Assembly: GCF_022750545.1 (NCBI RefSeq)
Contig: NZ_PUIC01000016.1
Location: 62,001-126,000 of the forward strand
Reading direction: 5' to 3'
Source of the DNA: Caulobacter sp. CCUG 60055
Lineage (GTDB): Bacteria; Pseudomonadota; Alphaproteobacteria; Caulobacterales; Caulobacteraceae
Length of the DNA: 64,000 bases
Part shown: piece after piece, positions 41,387 to 50,513 of the stretch
How the letters are laid out: every line of letters starts with the position of its first letter
Position numbering within the stretch: position 1 is the stretch's first letter
Notes under the pieces: model-generated
Database searches by the model: none
What the model was told of the DNA's origin: nothing
Seen by the model: only the letters and a program-made list of their open reading frames with translations
Translations under genes and position numbers: made by a program

Positions 41387-41401
41387 TTAAGCAAATCCTA
41401 A
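41387..41401. promoter_or_regulatory. CtrA-like site before lytic transglycosylase gene
   Basis: TTAAGCAAATCCTAA matches TTAA-N7-TTAA except one base in the second half. It lies 25-39 bases before the transglycosylase start on the minus strand, within the likely promoter. The match is good but short, and such sites arise by chance. Confidence 0.4.
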
Positions 41402-41527
41402 TTCGACGAGGGGGCGATTTACGCATCTGACGCCGTAAATCAACGCAAGTTGAGAACGGCGTTATATACAACCATTCCCGACCATGTGACGCTGGGTCAA
41501 CCTTAGGTCATGTTGGGAGGCATGAGC

Positions 41528-42247
41528 ATGGTTGTACAAGGCTCGAACGGCGTCGGTCTGCATGGGTTCGACGCTCCTCACACAAAACGGCGCGGGCTGA
41601 CGCGCGGCCAGGCGATCGCCATCGGCGCCTCGGTCCTGCTGCACGTCGTCGCCGGCGTCTACGTCTATAATCAGCACTTCCGACCCGTGCAGCCCGACGC
41701 CCTGCCGGCGGGGCCGGTCATGACCGCGCCGATCGTCGAGATCGATAACCGGCCCAAGTCGACGCCCAAGCCGATCCCGCATCAGGTCCCGGTCCACCGG
41801 ACCCAGACGCCGCCGACCACGACGCCGGTCGCTCCCTTCGCGCCGAACCCCGACGCCGTGATCAGCAAGACGGACACGCCGCCGGTGCTGGCGCAGGAGC
41901 CGGTGAAGGCCGTCCCGGACGCCGGGCCGACGGTCGATCCGGCGCCGAAGGTCATCGCCAACCCCAACTGGCTCGCCAAGCCGACGGCCGACCAGATGGC
42001 CCGGCTCTATCCGCCGCGCGCCATCGATCGCAACCAGTCGGGCGGCGCGACCCTGCGCTGCGTGGTCAACGCCAACGGCTCGGTCGGCGCGTGCGCGGTG
42101 ATCGACGAAGCCCCGGCCGGCGCCGGCTTCGGCGAAGCCGCCCTGAAGCTCGCCAAGTATTTTCGGATGAGCCCACGCACCGAAGACGGCCGCCCCGTCG
42201 ACGGGGCCATGGTCCGCATCCCGATCCGCTTCAGCCTGGCGGACTAG
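41528..42247 (+). CDS. tonB: TonB family energy transducer
   Basis: A 239-residue TonB. It has a cytoplasmic leader, one membrane anchor ([19 protein letters not shown], residues about 29-47), a Pro-rich periplasmic linker with repeated Pro-Lys and Pro-Val ([17 protein letters not shown]) and a C-terminal TonB domain: [56 protein letters not shown]. It transmits proton-motive force through ExbB/ExbD to outer-membrane receptors such as the one at 60.6 kb. The start at 41528 is chosen because GGGAGG lies seven bases before it; ATGs at 41510 and 41522 are too close to or before that site. Confidence 0.88.
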   Translation: MVVQGSNGVGLHGFDAPHTKRRGLTRGQAIAIGASVLLHVVAGVYVYNQHFRPVQPDALPAGPVMTAPIVEIDNRPKSTPKPIPHQVPVHRTQTPPTTTPVAPFAPNPDAVISKTDTPPVLAQEPVKAVPDAGPTVDPAPKVIANPNWLAKPTADQMARLYPPRAIDRNQSGGATLRCVVNANGSVGACAVIDEAPAGAGFGEAALKLAKYFRMSPRTEDGRPVDGAMVRIPIRFSLAD

Positions 42248-42258
42248 GCGTCGTCAGA

Positions 42259-42284
42259 GGCCCCTCGCCGAACGGCGGGGGGCC
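42259..42284. terminator. hairpin after tonB
   Basis: GGCCCCTCGCC (42259-42269) pairs with GGCGGGGGGCC (42274-42284) around GAAC, with one G-T wobble. There is no T tract. It lies between tonB and a converging gene and may end both. Confidence 0.5.
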
Positions 42285-42295
42285 GCTTGCGTCCG

Positions 42296-42628
42296 TCAGC
42301 GCCGGATCTGATGGCTGACGTGATTTTCCTCCTGGTTCAGCGCCCGCTGCTCGGCCTTGCTGATATGGCCGTGGTCCATGCGGGCGTAGGCGCGCTCCTG
42401 GCGCCGGATCGAATGGTCCTCGGCGTGCAGCCGATGCGCGCGGGCCGCGCTGATCTCATGCTCGCGCCGTTCGACGTGGATGCGGTGGGCCTGGTGGGCC
42501 AGCCGCGCGTTGACTTCCGCCCGGCGCGGGTGGTCGTGCCGCCAGCGGGTTTCCGCCGAAGCGCCGGTCGCCGCCATCACGGCGGTGATCAGGCCGACTG
42601 CGGCGATCGCCAAGGTCTTGCCAGCCAT
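42296..42628 (-). CDS. small secreted His/Arg-rich protein
   Basis: A 110-residue exported protein. The signal peptide MAGKTLAIAAVGLITAVMAATGASA is cleaved before ETRWRHDHP. The mature part is very rich in His, Arg and Glu and strongly helical (AHQAHRIHVERREHEISAARAHRLHAEDHSIRRQERAYARM). It ends HGHISKAEQRALNQEENHVSHQI. Similar proteins occur in Bradyrhizobium and relatives but have no known function to me. The many His residues could bind metal ions, but this is inference. It converges on tonB. Confidence 0.75.
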   Translation of the reverse strand: MAGKTLAIAAVGLITAVMAATGASAETRWRHDHPRRAEVNARLAHQAHRIHVERREHEISAARAHRLHAEDHSIRRQERAYARMDHGHISKAEQRALNQEENHVSHQIRR

Positions 42629-42742
42629 CTCGATATCTCCTGTTCGGCCGCGTGATTGCGACGATCAGGAGCCTAGGCCCGCCAGGCTGAACGCCCCTGA
42701 CCGATCCGCGTTCAGCCGGCGTTCAACTGGCGAGGACCGGTT

Positions 42743-43912
42743 TCAATAGCTCTTGGGCAGGTGCAGCACGCGCTCGGCGATGAAGTTCAGGATCATCTCG
42801 CGGCTGACCGGCGCGATGCGGGCGATCATCGCCTCGCGGAAATAGCGCTCGACGTCGTACTCCTTGGCGTAGCCCATGCCGCCGTGGGCCAGGACCGAGC
42901 TTTCGCAGGCGCGGAAGCCCGCCTCGGCGCCCAGATACTTGGCCGCATTGGCCTCGGCCCCGCAGTCCTTGCCGGCGTCGTAGAGGGCGGCGGCCTTGAA
43001 CGCCATCAGGTTGGCCGCCTCCAGCTCGGCCCAGGCCTTGGCCAGCGGATGCTGGATGCCCTGGTTCTGGCCGATCGGGCGTCCGAACACCACGCGCTCG
43101 TTGGCGTAGGTCGCCGCCTTGGCCAAGGCGGCGCGGCCCAGGCCCACCGCCTCGGCCCCGAACAGCACCCGCTCCGGGTTGAGGCCGTGCAGCAGGTACT
43201 GGAAACCCTTGCCCTCCTCGCCGACCAGATCGTCGTGCGGGACGTGCAGGTTGTCGATGAAGAGGGTGTTACACTCCACCGCCTTGCGGCCCATCTTCGG
43301 GATCGGCTTGGCCTCGATGTGGGCGCGGTCGAAGTCGGTATAGAACAGGCTCAGGCCCTGGGTCGGCTTGGCGCACTGATCCTTGGGCGTGGTGCGGGCG
43401 ATGATCAGGATCTTGTTCGAGCGCTGGGCGCTGGTCGTCCAGATCTTGCGGCCGTTGATCAGATAACCGTCGTTGGTGCGCTCGGCCCGCGTCTCCAGGC
43501 TGGAGGTGTCCAGGCCCGAGTTCGGCTCGGTGACGGCGAAGCACATCTTGTCCTGGCCGGAGATCAGCCGCGGCAGGTGGCGGTCGCGCTGGTCCTGCGC
43601 GCCGAACTTCACGATCGGCATCGGGCCGAAGATGTTCAGGTGAATGGCCGAGGCGCCGGAGAAGCCCGCGCCAGACTGGGCCACGGTCTGCATCATGATC
43701 GCCGCTTCGGTCAGGCCCAGGCCCGCGCCGCCGACGCTTTCCGGCATGGCCACGCCCAGCCAGCCGCCCTCGGCGATGGCGGCGACGAAATCCTCGGGGA
43801 AATGGCCGGTTTCGTCGGTGCGCCGCCAGTAGTCGTCGTCAAACCCGGCGCAGACCTTGGCGACGCCGTCGCGGATCGCTTCCTGTTCCTCGGTCAGCCA
43901 AAATCCCGACAT
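42743..43912 (-). CDS. acyl-CoA dehydrogenase
   Basis: A 389-residue FAD-dependent acyl-CoA dehydrogenase. The segments MCFAVTEPNSGLDTSSLETRAERTNDGYLINGRKIWTTSAQRSNKILI, VFGRPIGQNQGIQHPLAKAWAELEAANLMAFKAA and the C-terminal GGMGYAKEYDVERYFRE are family signatures. It forms a trans-2-enoyl-CoA from an acyl-CoA, with electrons passed to ETF. The chain length or branch preference is not clear. The thiO-like gene lies 27 bases upstream on the same strand, so the two may be cotranscribed, though a shared pathway is not evident. Confidence 0.93.
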   Translation of the reverse strand: MSGFWLTEEQEAIRDGVAKVCAGFDDDYWRRTDETGHFPEDFVAAIAEGGWLGVAMPESVGGAGLGLTEAAIMMQTVAQSGAGFSGASAIHLNIFGPMPIVKFGAQDQRDRHLPRLISGQDKMCFAVTEPNSGLDTSSLETRAERTNDGYLINGRKIWTTSAQRSNKILIIARTTPKDQCAKPTQGLSLFYTDFDRAHIEAKPIPKMGRKAVECNTLFIDNLHVPHDDLVGEEGKGFQYLLHGLNPERVLFGAEAVGLGRAALAKAATYANERVVFGRPIGQNQGIQHPLAKAWAELEAANLMAFKAAALYDAGKDCGAEANAAKYLGAEAGFRACESSVLAHGGMGYAKEYDVERYFREAMIARIAPVSREMILNFIAERVLHLPKSY

Positions 43913-43939
43913 GCGCGCCTTCCCTTTGCGATGATCTTG

Positions 43940-44998
43940 TTATGGATCGAACCGGCCCGGCGCGAACGCCGCCGCGTGAGGCCCAGGCTCGTCCCCCGCG
44001 AGATACGCCGCGGCCATCCGCGCCACAAGCGGGGCGAGCAGCCAGCCGTTGCGCCGCGCGCCCGTCGCCAGCAGCAAACCCGGCGTCCGGCCGAAGCCGA
44101 CCAGGGGCATGCCGTCCGGCGTCGCCGCCCGCACCCCGGCCTGGGCCTGGACCGAACCGCCGTTCAGCCCAGGATGCAGCCGCCGCGCCAGCGCCTCGAA
44201 CCGGGCGGTCACCTCAGGGTCGGGCCGGCGGTCGTTCGCCCCCGCCTGCATGGTGGCCCCGGCCGCCACGCCGGCCGCTCCGGGGGCGACGTAGCCGTCC
44301 CTCGTTCTCGCCGTCGCTCCGCGCCGAGGCCCCTGCCCGGCCAGCCGGACGATCTGGCCCTTGATCGGCTCCAGAACGCCGAGCTCGGGCGCCAGGCCCT
44401 GGGCCCCGAAGCCCGCCGCGACCACCACGAAATCCGCTTGCGCCGAACGGCCGTCGCTCAGCCCAGCCACGCCCGGCCTCCATTCGACCAGGCCCGCCCG
44501 CGCCACCTCGCCGCCGGCCTCGACGAAGGCCGCCCGAAGTCGGTCCAGGGCCTCCAGCGGCTCGATCCGCCAGTCCTCGGGGGTGAACACCGCTCCGACC
44601 GGGACGGCGAGCCCCGCGAAAGCCCCAGCAGCGGCGGCGCTCAGGCGCTCGGCCCGCGCCCCGGCGGCGGCCAGTCCTCGTTCGATGTCGTCCTGGCGTT
44701 CGTTGTCGACCCACAGCGCGCCCGAGCGGTCGAGCGTCAGGCCCGCCGCCTCGGCGAGCGGCGTCCAGGCGTCCCGCGCCGCCGCCAGCAGTTCGAACCT
44801 GCCGTGGGTCGTCGGATCGAGCACCGCCTCGAAAGCCGGAGCCAGCATACCCGCCGCCACGCCGGAGGCGTTGTCGCCGACGGGCGTCGGATCGGCCAGG
44901 ATCACGCGCGCGCCTTCCCGCGCCAGGATCAGGGACAGGACGGAGCCGATCGCGCCGGCGCCCGCCACCAGTACGCGCGCGCCAGTGAGCCGAGTCAT
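43940..44998 (-). CDS. ThiO-like FAD-dependent amine/glycine oxidase
   Basis: A 352-residue protein of the DAAO/ThiO family. The N-terminal FAD motif is ARVLVAGAGAIGSVLSLILA, and a second FAD-contact region is FVVVAAGFGAQGLAPELGVLEPIKGQIVRL. The C-terminal region shows GMPLVGFGRTPGLLLATGARRNGWLLAPLVA. Family members oxidise glycine or D-amino acids to imines with H2O2; ThiO supplies the glycine-derived imine for thiamine thiazole synthesis. No other thi gene is near, so a thiamine role cannot be assumed. The acyl-CoA dehydrogenase gene follows downstream on the same strand. Confidence 0.8.
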   Translation of the reverse strand: MTRLTGARVLVAGAGAIGSVLSLILAREGARVILADPTPVGDNASGVAAGMLAPAFEAVLDPTTHGRFELLAAARDAWTPLAEAAGLTLDRSGALWVDNERQDDIERGLAAAGARAERLSAAAAGAFAGLAVPVGAVFTPEDWRIEPLEALDRLRAAFVEAGGEVARAGLVEWRPGVAGLSDGRSAQADFVVVAAGFGAQGLAPELGVLEPIKGQIVRLAGQGPRRGATARTRDGYVAPGAAGVAAGATMQAGANDRRPDPEVTARFEALARRLHPGLNGGSVQAQAGVRAATPDGMPLVGFGRTPGLLLATGARRNGWLLAPLVARMAAAYLAGDEPGPHAAAFAPGRFDP

Positions 44999-45050
44999 GG
45001 AGGGCAAGCCACTCCCGCCCGGCGCAAAGGTCAAGCCCGTTCGGCGCCGA

Positions 45051-45329
45051 TCAGGCCGTCCGCGCCGTCTTCAGGCCGCTCCTGGCCTGCGACCAGCCCG
45101 AGGTGAAGGCCTGGGCGGCCGTCCGCTCCTGGAAGGTGAGCACCTTGACGTCGACCTCACCGGCCGGATCGGTATGGATCATCAGATAGGGAACATCGGC
45201 GAAGCGGTCCGCCTCGACGCCGTGATTGGCCACGAACCGATTGAGATAGACGCCGAACAGCCGAGCCTCCTCGCCCGCCTCGACGTTCAACCTAACCACC
45301 ACATCGACCATGGCGCCACCACTGCTCAT
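45051..45329 (-). CDS. small hypothetical protein
   Basis: A 92-residue protein read from an ATG at 45329, or 86 residues from ATG 45311 (MVDVVVRLNVEAGEE). The sequence alternates hydrophobic strands and helices (VVVRLNVEAGEEARLFGVYLNRFV, PYLMIHTDPAGEVDVKVLTF) in a way that resembles a small alpha/beta ferredoxin-like monomer, perhaps an ABM-type protein, but no motif confirms that. It lies 52 bases from the ThiO-like gene on the same strand and is divergent from matB. I do not recognise a family. Confidence 0.55.
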   Translation of the reverse strand: MSSGGAMVDVVVRLNVEAGEEARLFGVYLNRFVANHGVEADRFADVPYLMIHTDPAGEVDVKVLTFQERTAAQAFTSGWSQARSGLKTARTA

Positions 45330-45452
45330 CCGACCCGGACGGTCCGCCTTCCAGTAATCAGACTGCGCGCCGGGATGTTCCGCATGCAAGCATATTTTTG
45401 CAGCGCAGCAATCTCGACGCCCCTTGACGGCGGCGTCCGCCGGGCCAATCCA

Positions 45453-46976
45453 ATGGCCATGACCGACGACCTGCTATCGCTGTTCCGAGCCGCCAAACCC
45501 TTGAGCGACAAGCCGTTCATCGTCTCGGCGGGCGGTCGCGTCCTGACCTATGGCGGCCTGGACGCCCTGTCGGCGCGGCAGGCCAACGTCCTGGTCGAGC
45601 TCGGCGTCGCGCCCGGCGACCGCGTTGCGGTGCAGGTGGAGAAAAGCGCCGAGGCCATCGCCCTCTACATCGCCTGCCTGCGCGCCGGCGCGGTCTATCT
45701 GCCGCTGAACACCGCCTATACCCTGGCCGAGCTGGACTATTTCATCGGCGACGCCGAGCCGAGGCTGGTGGTCTGCGCGCCGGAGCGGGCCGAGGGCGTG
45801 GCCGAACTGGCCGCCCGCCACGGCGCGGCGGCGCTGACCCTGGGCGTGGACGGCCTGACGGGAAGCCTCGCCACGCGCGCCGCCAAGGCCTCGGCCGCCT
45901 TCGCCGACGTCGCGCGCGGTCCGGGCGACCTGGCCGCCATCCTCTACACCTCGGGCACCACCGGCCGGTCCAAGGGCGCGATGCTCACCCAGCGCAACCT
46001 GGCCTCCAACGCCGTCGCCCTGCGTGACGCCTGGCGGTTCACCACCGACGACGTGCTGCTGCACGCCTTGCCGATCTTCCACACCCACGGCCTGTTCGTG
46101 GCCAGCAACGTCGTGCTAGCGGCCGGCGCGACCATGATCTTCCTGCCCAGGCTGGACCCGGACCAGGTGTTCCGCTTCCTGCCGCAGGCGACGGCGATGA
46201 TGGGGGTGCCGACCTTCTACACCCGGCTGCTGCAGGACCCGCGCCTGAACCGCGAGGCGACCGCGCATGTCCGCCTGTTCGTGTCCGGATCGGCGCCGCT
46301 GCTGGCCGACACCCATCGCCAATGGTCCGAGCGCACCGGCCATGCCGTGCTCGAGCGCTACGGCATGACCGAGACCAACATCAACACCTCCAACCCCTAT
46401 GACGGCGACCGCGTGCCGGGGTTGGTCGGACCGCCCTTGCCGGGGATCGAACTGCGCGTGACCGACCCTGAGACCGGCCGCCCGCTGGCGGCCGGCGAGA
46501 TCGGCATGATCGAGGTGCGCGGGCCGAACGTCTTTCCCGGCTACTGGCGGATGCCCGACAAGACCGCCGCCGAATTCCGGGCCGACGGCTTCTTCATCAC
46601 CGGCGACCTGGGGACCATCGACGCGCGCGGCTACGTCCAGATCGTCGGACGCGGCAAGGACCTCGTCATCAGCGGCGGCTACAACGTCTATCCCAAGGAG
46701 ATCGAGACCGAGCTCGACGCCCTGCCCGGCGTGGTCGAGTCGGCCGTGATCGGCGTGCCGCACCCTGATTTCGGCGAAGGCGTCACCGCGGTCCTGACCG
46801 TCCGGCCCGGCGCCGAGGTGTCCGAAGCCGACGTGCTGGCCAGCCTCAAGCAGCGGCTCGCCAACTACAAGCTGCCCAAGCGGGTGCTGGTCGTCGACGA
46901 ACTGCCCCGCAACGCCATGGGCAAGGTGCAGAAGAACCTGCTGCGCGACGCCTATCGCGACCTCTATACCGGCTGA
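45453..46976 (+). CDS. matB: malonyl-CoA synthetase (malonate--CoA ligase)
   Basis: A 507-residue AMP-forming acyl-CoA synthetase. The phosphate loop is LYTSGTTGRSKGAML and the A5 motif is ERYGMTETNINTSNPYDGDRVPGLVGPPLPG. The combination RYGMTETN-x-NTSNPYDG is characteristic of MatB enzymes, which make malonyl-CoA from malonate, ATP and CoA. The C-terminal motif A8/A10 is YVQIVGRGKDLVISGGYNVYPKEIE and PRNAMGKVQKNLL. No malonyl-CoA decarboxylase or malonate transporter is adjacent, so the enzyme may supply malonyl-CoA for other uses. The start is the first of two in-frame ATGs (45453, 45459). The 3' end overlaps the converging PLD gene by 13 bases. Confidence 0.9.
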   Translation: MAMTDDLLSLFRAAKPLSDKPFIVSAGGRVLTYGGLDALSARQANVLVELGVAPGDRVAVQVEKSAEAIALYIACLRAGAVYLPLNTAYTLAELDYFIGDAEPRLVVCAPERAEGVAELAARHGAAALTLGVDGLTGSLATRAAKASAAFADVARGPGDLAAILYTSGTTGRSKGAMLTQRNLASNAVALRDAWRFTTDDVLLHALPIFHTHGLFVASNVVLAAGATMIFLPRLDPDQVFRFLPQATAMMGVPTFYTRLLQDPRLNREATAHVRLFVSGSAPLLADTHRQWSERTGHAVLERYGMTETNINTSNPYDGDRVPGLVGPPLPGIELRVTDPETGRPLAAGEIGMIEVRGPNVFPGYWRMPDKTAAEFRADGFFITGDLGTIDARGYVQIVGRGKDLVISGGYNVYPKEIETELDALPGVVESAVIGVPHPDFGEGVTAVLTVRPGAEVSEADVLASLKQRLANYKLPKRVLVVDELPRNAMGKVQKNLLRDAYRDLYTG

Positions 46977-48466
46977 CCGTCGATCGCCTTCCAGACCTGG
47001 CGCCGGGCCGCCACCGCCCGCACCGCCCGCTCGATCGCCTCGCGGCGGCGCCAGGGACGGAACGAGTCCTTCGGGCTCAAGGGATCGCCGAGGTGGTACT
47101 TGGCGATGAAGCGGGCCAGCGGTCCCATAGGCTCGGGCAGGATCGGCCGCAGCCGACCGGCGGTGTTCAGCGCCTCGATGGCTCCGATCAGCCCGCCATG
47201 CCGGACGATCGCCTCGTCCATCTCGTCGGGAGACCGGCCCATATAGTGCCCGGCCAGCCGGTTGCGGAACCGCCGGATCGCCGCCCGCCCCTCCTCGTCG
47301 CGTTCGGCCAGCTCGACGCCCAGCTCGCATTCGGTGTCGAACCCGCCCGAGCGATTGTTCAGATTGGCCGACCCGACCCGGGCGATGCGGTCGTCGATGA
47401 CGCTGGTCTTGGCGTGGACGATGACGGCGCGGCCCTGCGGCGTCTCCGGGCAATAGGCGCGAAACCGCCCGAACACGTCGGCCAGCTGCAGCCGCCGGAT
47501 CAGCACCGAACGCGTGTGGTCCATGGTGGCGCGATCAAACCAGCTCGGGCTGTGCTCGGTCGAGATCAGCACCACCTCCGGCCCGTCCGGCTCCTCGAGC
47601 CGCGCCGCCAGGGTCTCGGCCGCCACCGGCGAGGTGAAGTACTGGTTCTCCAGATAGATGGTCTGGCGCGCCGCCGTGAAGCTGCGCAGGGCCAGCGCCC
47701 CGATCTCGAACACCTCCCGCGCGCCCTTCCAGCCGGGCTCGGTGCGGGCCACCGCCACGTCGACGTCGGTCAGGTCCGGGCGGACGAAGCCGGGCCAGAG
47801 GTCGAGGCCGACCTCTTCGGCCGGCGGCGCGGGCGGCGGCGGGCGCTTGGGCTCGGCCCTGGTCCAGCGCTCGCGGGCCAGCTCGCCCAGGGCCCGCGCC
47901 GCCGGACCGTCGACCATCATCATCACCTCGTGCCGGGGCGGATGGTATTCGTGGTCGGGCATGATCCGCCGCGGCTCGCTGTCGAGGTGGGCGGGCGTGT
48001 CCCAGCGATCCGGCATGAAGTCGCCGCCGCCGCAGAAGGCCAGCTGGTCGTCGATCACCAGCACCTTCTGGTGGTGGCAGCCGCCGAACGGCACCTTCGC
48101 GTCGAGCAGGAAGCGCACGCCGCTGCCCTTGAACCATTTGCGCGCCTGATGCGGGAAGAACACCTGGGTCGCCGAGATCGGCACGGCCGAGCGCCAGATC
48201 TGCACGCGGATGTCGAGGTCCGGCCGCGCGCGCGACAGCCGCAGCAGGACGTGGCCGATCTCGTCCGGATCGTCGGGCCCCTCGCGGCCGTCCGGCGCCA
48301 GCCGCGTGCGGGCGTCGAAACCCCAGCCGAGCAGCACGATCGAGCGGCGAGCGGCGCTCATGGCCGCCAGGGCGGCGTTGAAATAGGCCTGGGTGTCGAC
48401 GAGGAAGGCGGCGCGGCGGGCCCGCTCGACCCGCCAACAGGTTTCACCCGGCTGCAACAGCCCCAT
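46964..48466 (-). CDS. phospholipase D family protein
   Basis: A 500-residue protein with two HKD motifs: H132-x-K134-x4-D139 in CHHQKVLVIDD and H351-x-K353-x4-D358 in VHAKTSVIDDR. Both are intact, so the two-domain PLD fold should be active. Such proteins hydrolyse phosphodiester lipids or transfer phosphatidyl groups (cardiolipin-synthase-like). There is no signal peptide or transmembrane helix, so it may be cytosolic or peripheral. It starts 14 bases after the cobT stop on the same strand, so it is perhaps cotranscribed. The 3' end overlaps matB by 13 bases in opposite orientation. Confidence 0.88.
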   Translation of the reverse strand: MGLLQPGETCWRVERARRAAFLVDTQAYFNAALAAMSAARRSIVLLGWGFDARTRLAPDGREGPDDPDEIGHVLLRLSRARPDLDIRVQIWRSAVPISATQVFFPHQARKWFKGSGVRFLLDAKVPFGGCHHQKVLVIDDQLAFCGGGDFMPDRWDTPAHLDSEPRRIMPDHEYHPPRHEVMMMVDGPAARALGELARERWTRAEPKRPPPPAPPAEEVGLDLWPGFVRPDLTDVDVAVARTEPGWKGAREVFEIGALALRSFTAARQTIYLENQYFTSPVAAETLAARLEEPDGPEVVLISTEHSPSWFDRATMDHTRSVLIRRLQLADVFGRFRAYCPETPQGRAVIVHAKTSVIDDRIARVGSANLNNRSGGFDTECELGVELAERDEEGRAAIRRFRNRLAGHYMGRSPDEMDEAIVRHGGLIGAIEALNTAGRLRPILPEPMGPLARFIAKYHLGDPLSPKDSFRPWRRREAIERAVRAVAARRQVWKAIDGQPV

Positions 48467-48480
48467 CGCCCCTCCGCGCC

Positions 48481-49497
48481 CTAGCCTTTGCCGGACACGC
48501 CCGCCTGGTCGAAGGTGGCCATGCCGCCGTGGACCTCGCAGGCCAACCTGACCAGAGAAAGCGCCGCCGCCGCGCCGGTTCCCTCGCCCAGCCTCAGGCC
48601 GAGATCGAGCAGCGGCCGCTTGCCCAGCCGCTCCAGCAGGCGACGGTGGCCGGGTTCGGCCGAAACATGGCCGGCGATGCAGTGGTCCAGGGCCGACGGA
48701 TCGATGGCGTGCAGCACGGCGGCGGCGGCCCCGATCACATAGCCGTCGAGAATGACCGGAATCTTCTGGGTGCGGGCGGCGGCGATGGCCCCGGCCACGG
48801 CGGCCAGTTCGCGCCCGCCGACCTGGCGCAGGACCTGCAGCGGATCGGAAGCGCCTTCGGCTTTGGCGCGGGCGACGGCGGCCGCCACGGCCTCGGTCTT
48901 GCGGGCCAGCCCGGCGTCGTCGACGCCGGTGCCGCGGCCGGTCCAGTCGGCCGCCTCGCCGCCGTACAGGCCATGGCAGACGGCCGCCGCGGCCGTGGTG
49001 TTGCCGATGCCCATTTCGCCCAGGATCAGCAGATCGGGCTGCTTGGCCAGCACCTCCATGCCGAAGGCCATGGTCGCGGCGCATTCGCGCTCGCTCATGG
49101 CGGCGCGCTCGACCATGTCGGCGGTGGGCCGGTCGACGGCCAGGTCGAACACCTCCAGCCCCGCGCCGTGGAACCGCGCCATCTGGTTGATCGCCGCGCC
49201 GCCGGCCGCGAAGGTCTCCAGCATCTGGCGGTTGACGTCGGCAGGGAAGGCCGACACGCCGCGCGCCGTCACCCCGTGCGCGCCGCCGAAGATGGCGATG
49301 ATCGGCCGGTTGACCTGCGGCGGGGCCCGGCCGCTCCAGGCCGCCAGCCAGTCGCTGATCTCCTCCAGACGGCCGAGCGCGCCGGCCGGCTTGACCAGCC
49401 GCCCCTCGCGCTCGGCCGTCCTGGCGCGGGCCTCCGCGTCAGGGCCGGGAAAGCCGGCGATGAGGGCGCGGATGTCGTCGAAGGGCTGAGCGGTCAT
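48481..49497 (-). CDS. cobT: nicotinate-nucleotide--dimethylbenzimidazole phosphoribosyltransferase
   Basis: A 338-residue CobT, which makes alpha-ribazole phosphate for the lower ligand of cobalamin. Typical segments are IIAIFGGAHGVTARGVSAFPADVNRQML, RFHGAGLEVFDLAVD, ILGEMGIGNTTAAAAV and the catalytic Glu in LGLRLGEGTGAAAAL. It is divergent from cobS, the next step, with 135 bases between. No cobalamin riboswitch is seen in the gap. It is followed 14 bases later by the phospholipase D gene. Confidence 0.95.
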   Translation of the reverse strand: MTAQPFDDIRALIAGFPGPDAEARARTAEREGRLVKPAGALGRLEEISDWLAAWSGRAPPQVNRPIIAIFGGAHGVTARGVSAFPADVNRQMLETFAAGGAAINQMARFHGAGLEVFDLAVDRPTADMVERAAMSERECAATMAFGMEVLAKQPDLLILGEMGIGNTTAAAAVCHGLYGGEAADWTGRGTGVDDAGLARKTEAVAAAVARAKAEGASDPLQVLRQVGGRELAAVAGAIAAARTQKIPVILDGYVIGAAAAVLHAIDPSALDHCIAGHVSAEPGHRRLLERLGKRPLLDLGLRLGEGTGAAAALSLVRLACEVHGGMATFDQAGVSGKG

Positions 49498-49632
49498 GGA
49501 CGCGGCTTAGCGGGCGCGGCGGCGATTGGAAACCCGGCACGTGGTCCGGCCGGCGGTTTGCGGCTTTCAGGCCGGGCGGACGCGCTCTAGGGTCCGCGCG
49601 GGGATGGGCCGAGCCCGAACGGAGACCCTGGT

Positions 49633-50409
49633 TTGCGCCGCGCCATCGACGACCTGATCCTCTGCCTGATCTTCTTCACCCGCTTGCCGGCGCGTTGGCG
49701 CGGAGACCTGCCGCCGCAGCGGATCACCCAGGCGCTTCGCCTGTCGCCGATCGTCGGCGCGGCGGTCGGCGGGATGGTCGGCGGAATCTACGCCGTGCTG
49801 GAGCTGGCCGGCCTGGCGCCGATCGCCTGCGCCGCCGTCGCCGTGGCGGCGGGCCTGGCCCTGACCGGGGCCTTTCACGAGGACGGCCTGGCCGACACCT
49901 TCGACGGCCTGGGCGGAGGCGCGACGCCGGAGCGCAAGCTGGAGATCATGCGCGACAGCCGCGTCGGCTCCTATGGGGCCGCCGCCCTGATCATGGCCTT
50001 GCTGGTCAAGGTGGCGCTGATCGTCGACCTGGACGACCCGCGCACCACGCCGATCGTGCTGGCCGCCGCCGGCGCCATGGCCAAGGCGGTCAGCGTGGTG
50101 CTGATGCACGCCACGCCGCCGGCCCGCGCCGACGGCCGCTCGGCCGAGGCGGGTCGACCGGGATGGGCCGAAACCGCGACCGCCGCCGTTCTCGGACTGA
50201 TCGCGACGGCCGGCGCGGCGATCGCGCTCGACGCCCCGTTCGCCATACTGACGGCTGTGGCCGCCGCCGCGGCCGCGGGACTGGGCGTCCGCGTCCTGGC
50301 CATGCGGCATGTCGGCGGCCAGACCGGCGACATCCTCGGAGCGACCCAGCAGGCCAGCGAACTGGCCACCATGCTGGCCTTCGCCCTGACCCTCAAGATT
50401 TCGCACTGA
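49633..50409 (+). CDS. cobS: adenosylcobinamide-GDP ribazoletransferase (cobalamin synthase)
   Basis: A 258-residue integral membrane enzyme that joins adenosylcobinamide-GDP to alpha-ribazole to complete cobalamin. It starts with TTG (RRAIDDLILCLIFFTRLPA) and has the signatures LALTGAFHEDGLADTFDGLGGG and ERKLEIMRDSRVGSYGA; the acidic residues of the first bind magnesium. About six hydrophobic helices span the protein. With cobT it forms a nucleotide-loop assembly pair, so this organism can at least salvage cobinamide. A hairpin follows 15 bases after the stop. Confidence 0.95.
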   Translation: MRRAIDDLILCLIFFTRLPARWRGDLPPQRITQALRLSPIVGAAVGGMVGGIYAVLELAGLAPIACAAVAVAAGLALTGAFHEDGLADTFDGLGGGATPERKLEIMRDSRVGSYGAAALIMALLVKVALIVDLDDPRTTPIVLAAAGAMAKAVSVVLMHATPPARADGRSAEAGRPGWAETATAAVLGLIATAGAAIALDAPFAILTAVAAAAAAGLGVRVLAMRHVGGQTGDILGATQQASELATMLAFALTLKISH

Positions 50410-50423
50410 CCCCTGAAACGGGT

Positions 50424-50452
50424 GACGCCCCGCCGGGGCAAGGCGGGGCGTC
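50424..50452. terminator. 11-bp perfect hairpin after cobS
   Basis: GACGCCCCGCC (50424-50434) and GGCGGGGCGTC (50442-50452) are perfect complements around a seven-base loop. There is no T tract. It sits between cobS and a converging small gene and may act as a bidirectional terminator. Confidence 0.6.
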
Positions 50453-50513
50453 GGCCGACCACGACCCAGGGACTACAGGTCGTGATCGGAGCTCGTGATA
50501 AGGCCGAAGGGCC

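Noticed and set aside
49498-49632. Cobalamin riboswitch between cobT and cobS
   Set aside because: I see no B12-box-like conserved core and the gap is only 135 bases between divergent genes.
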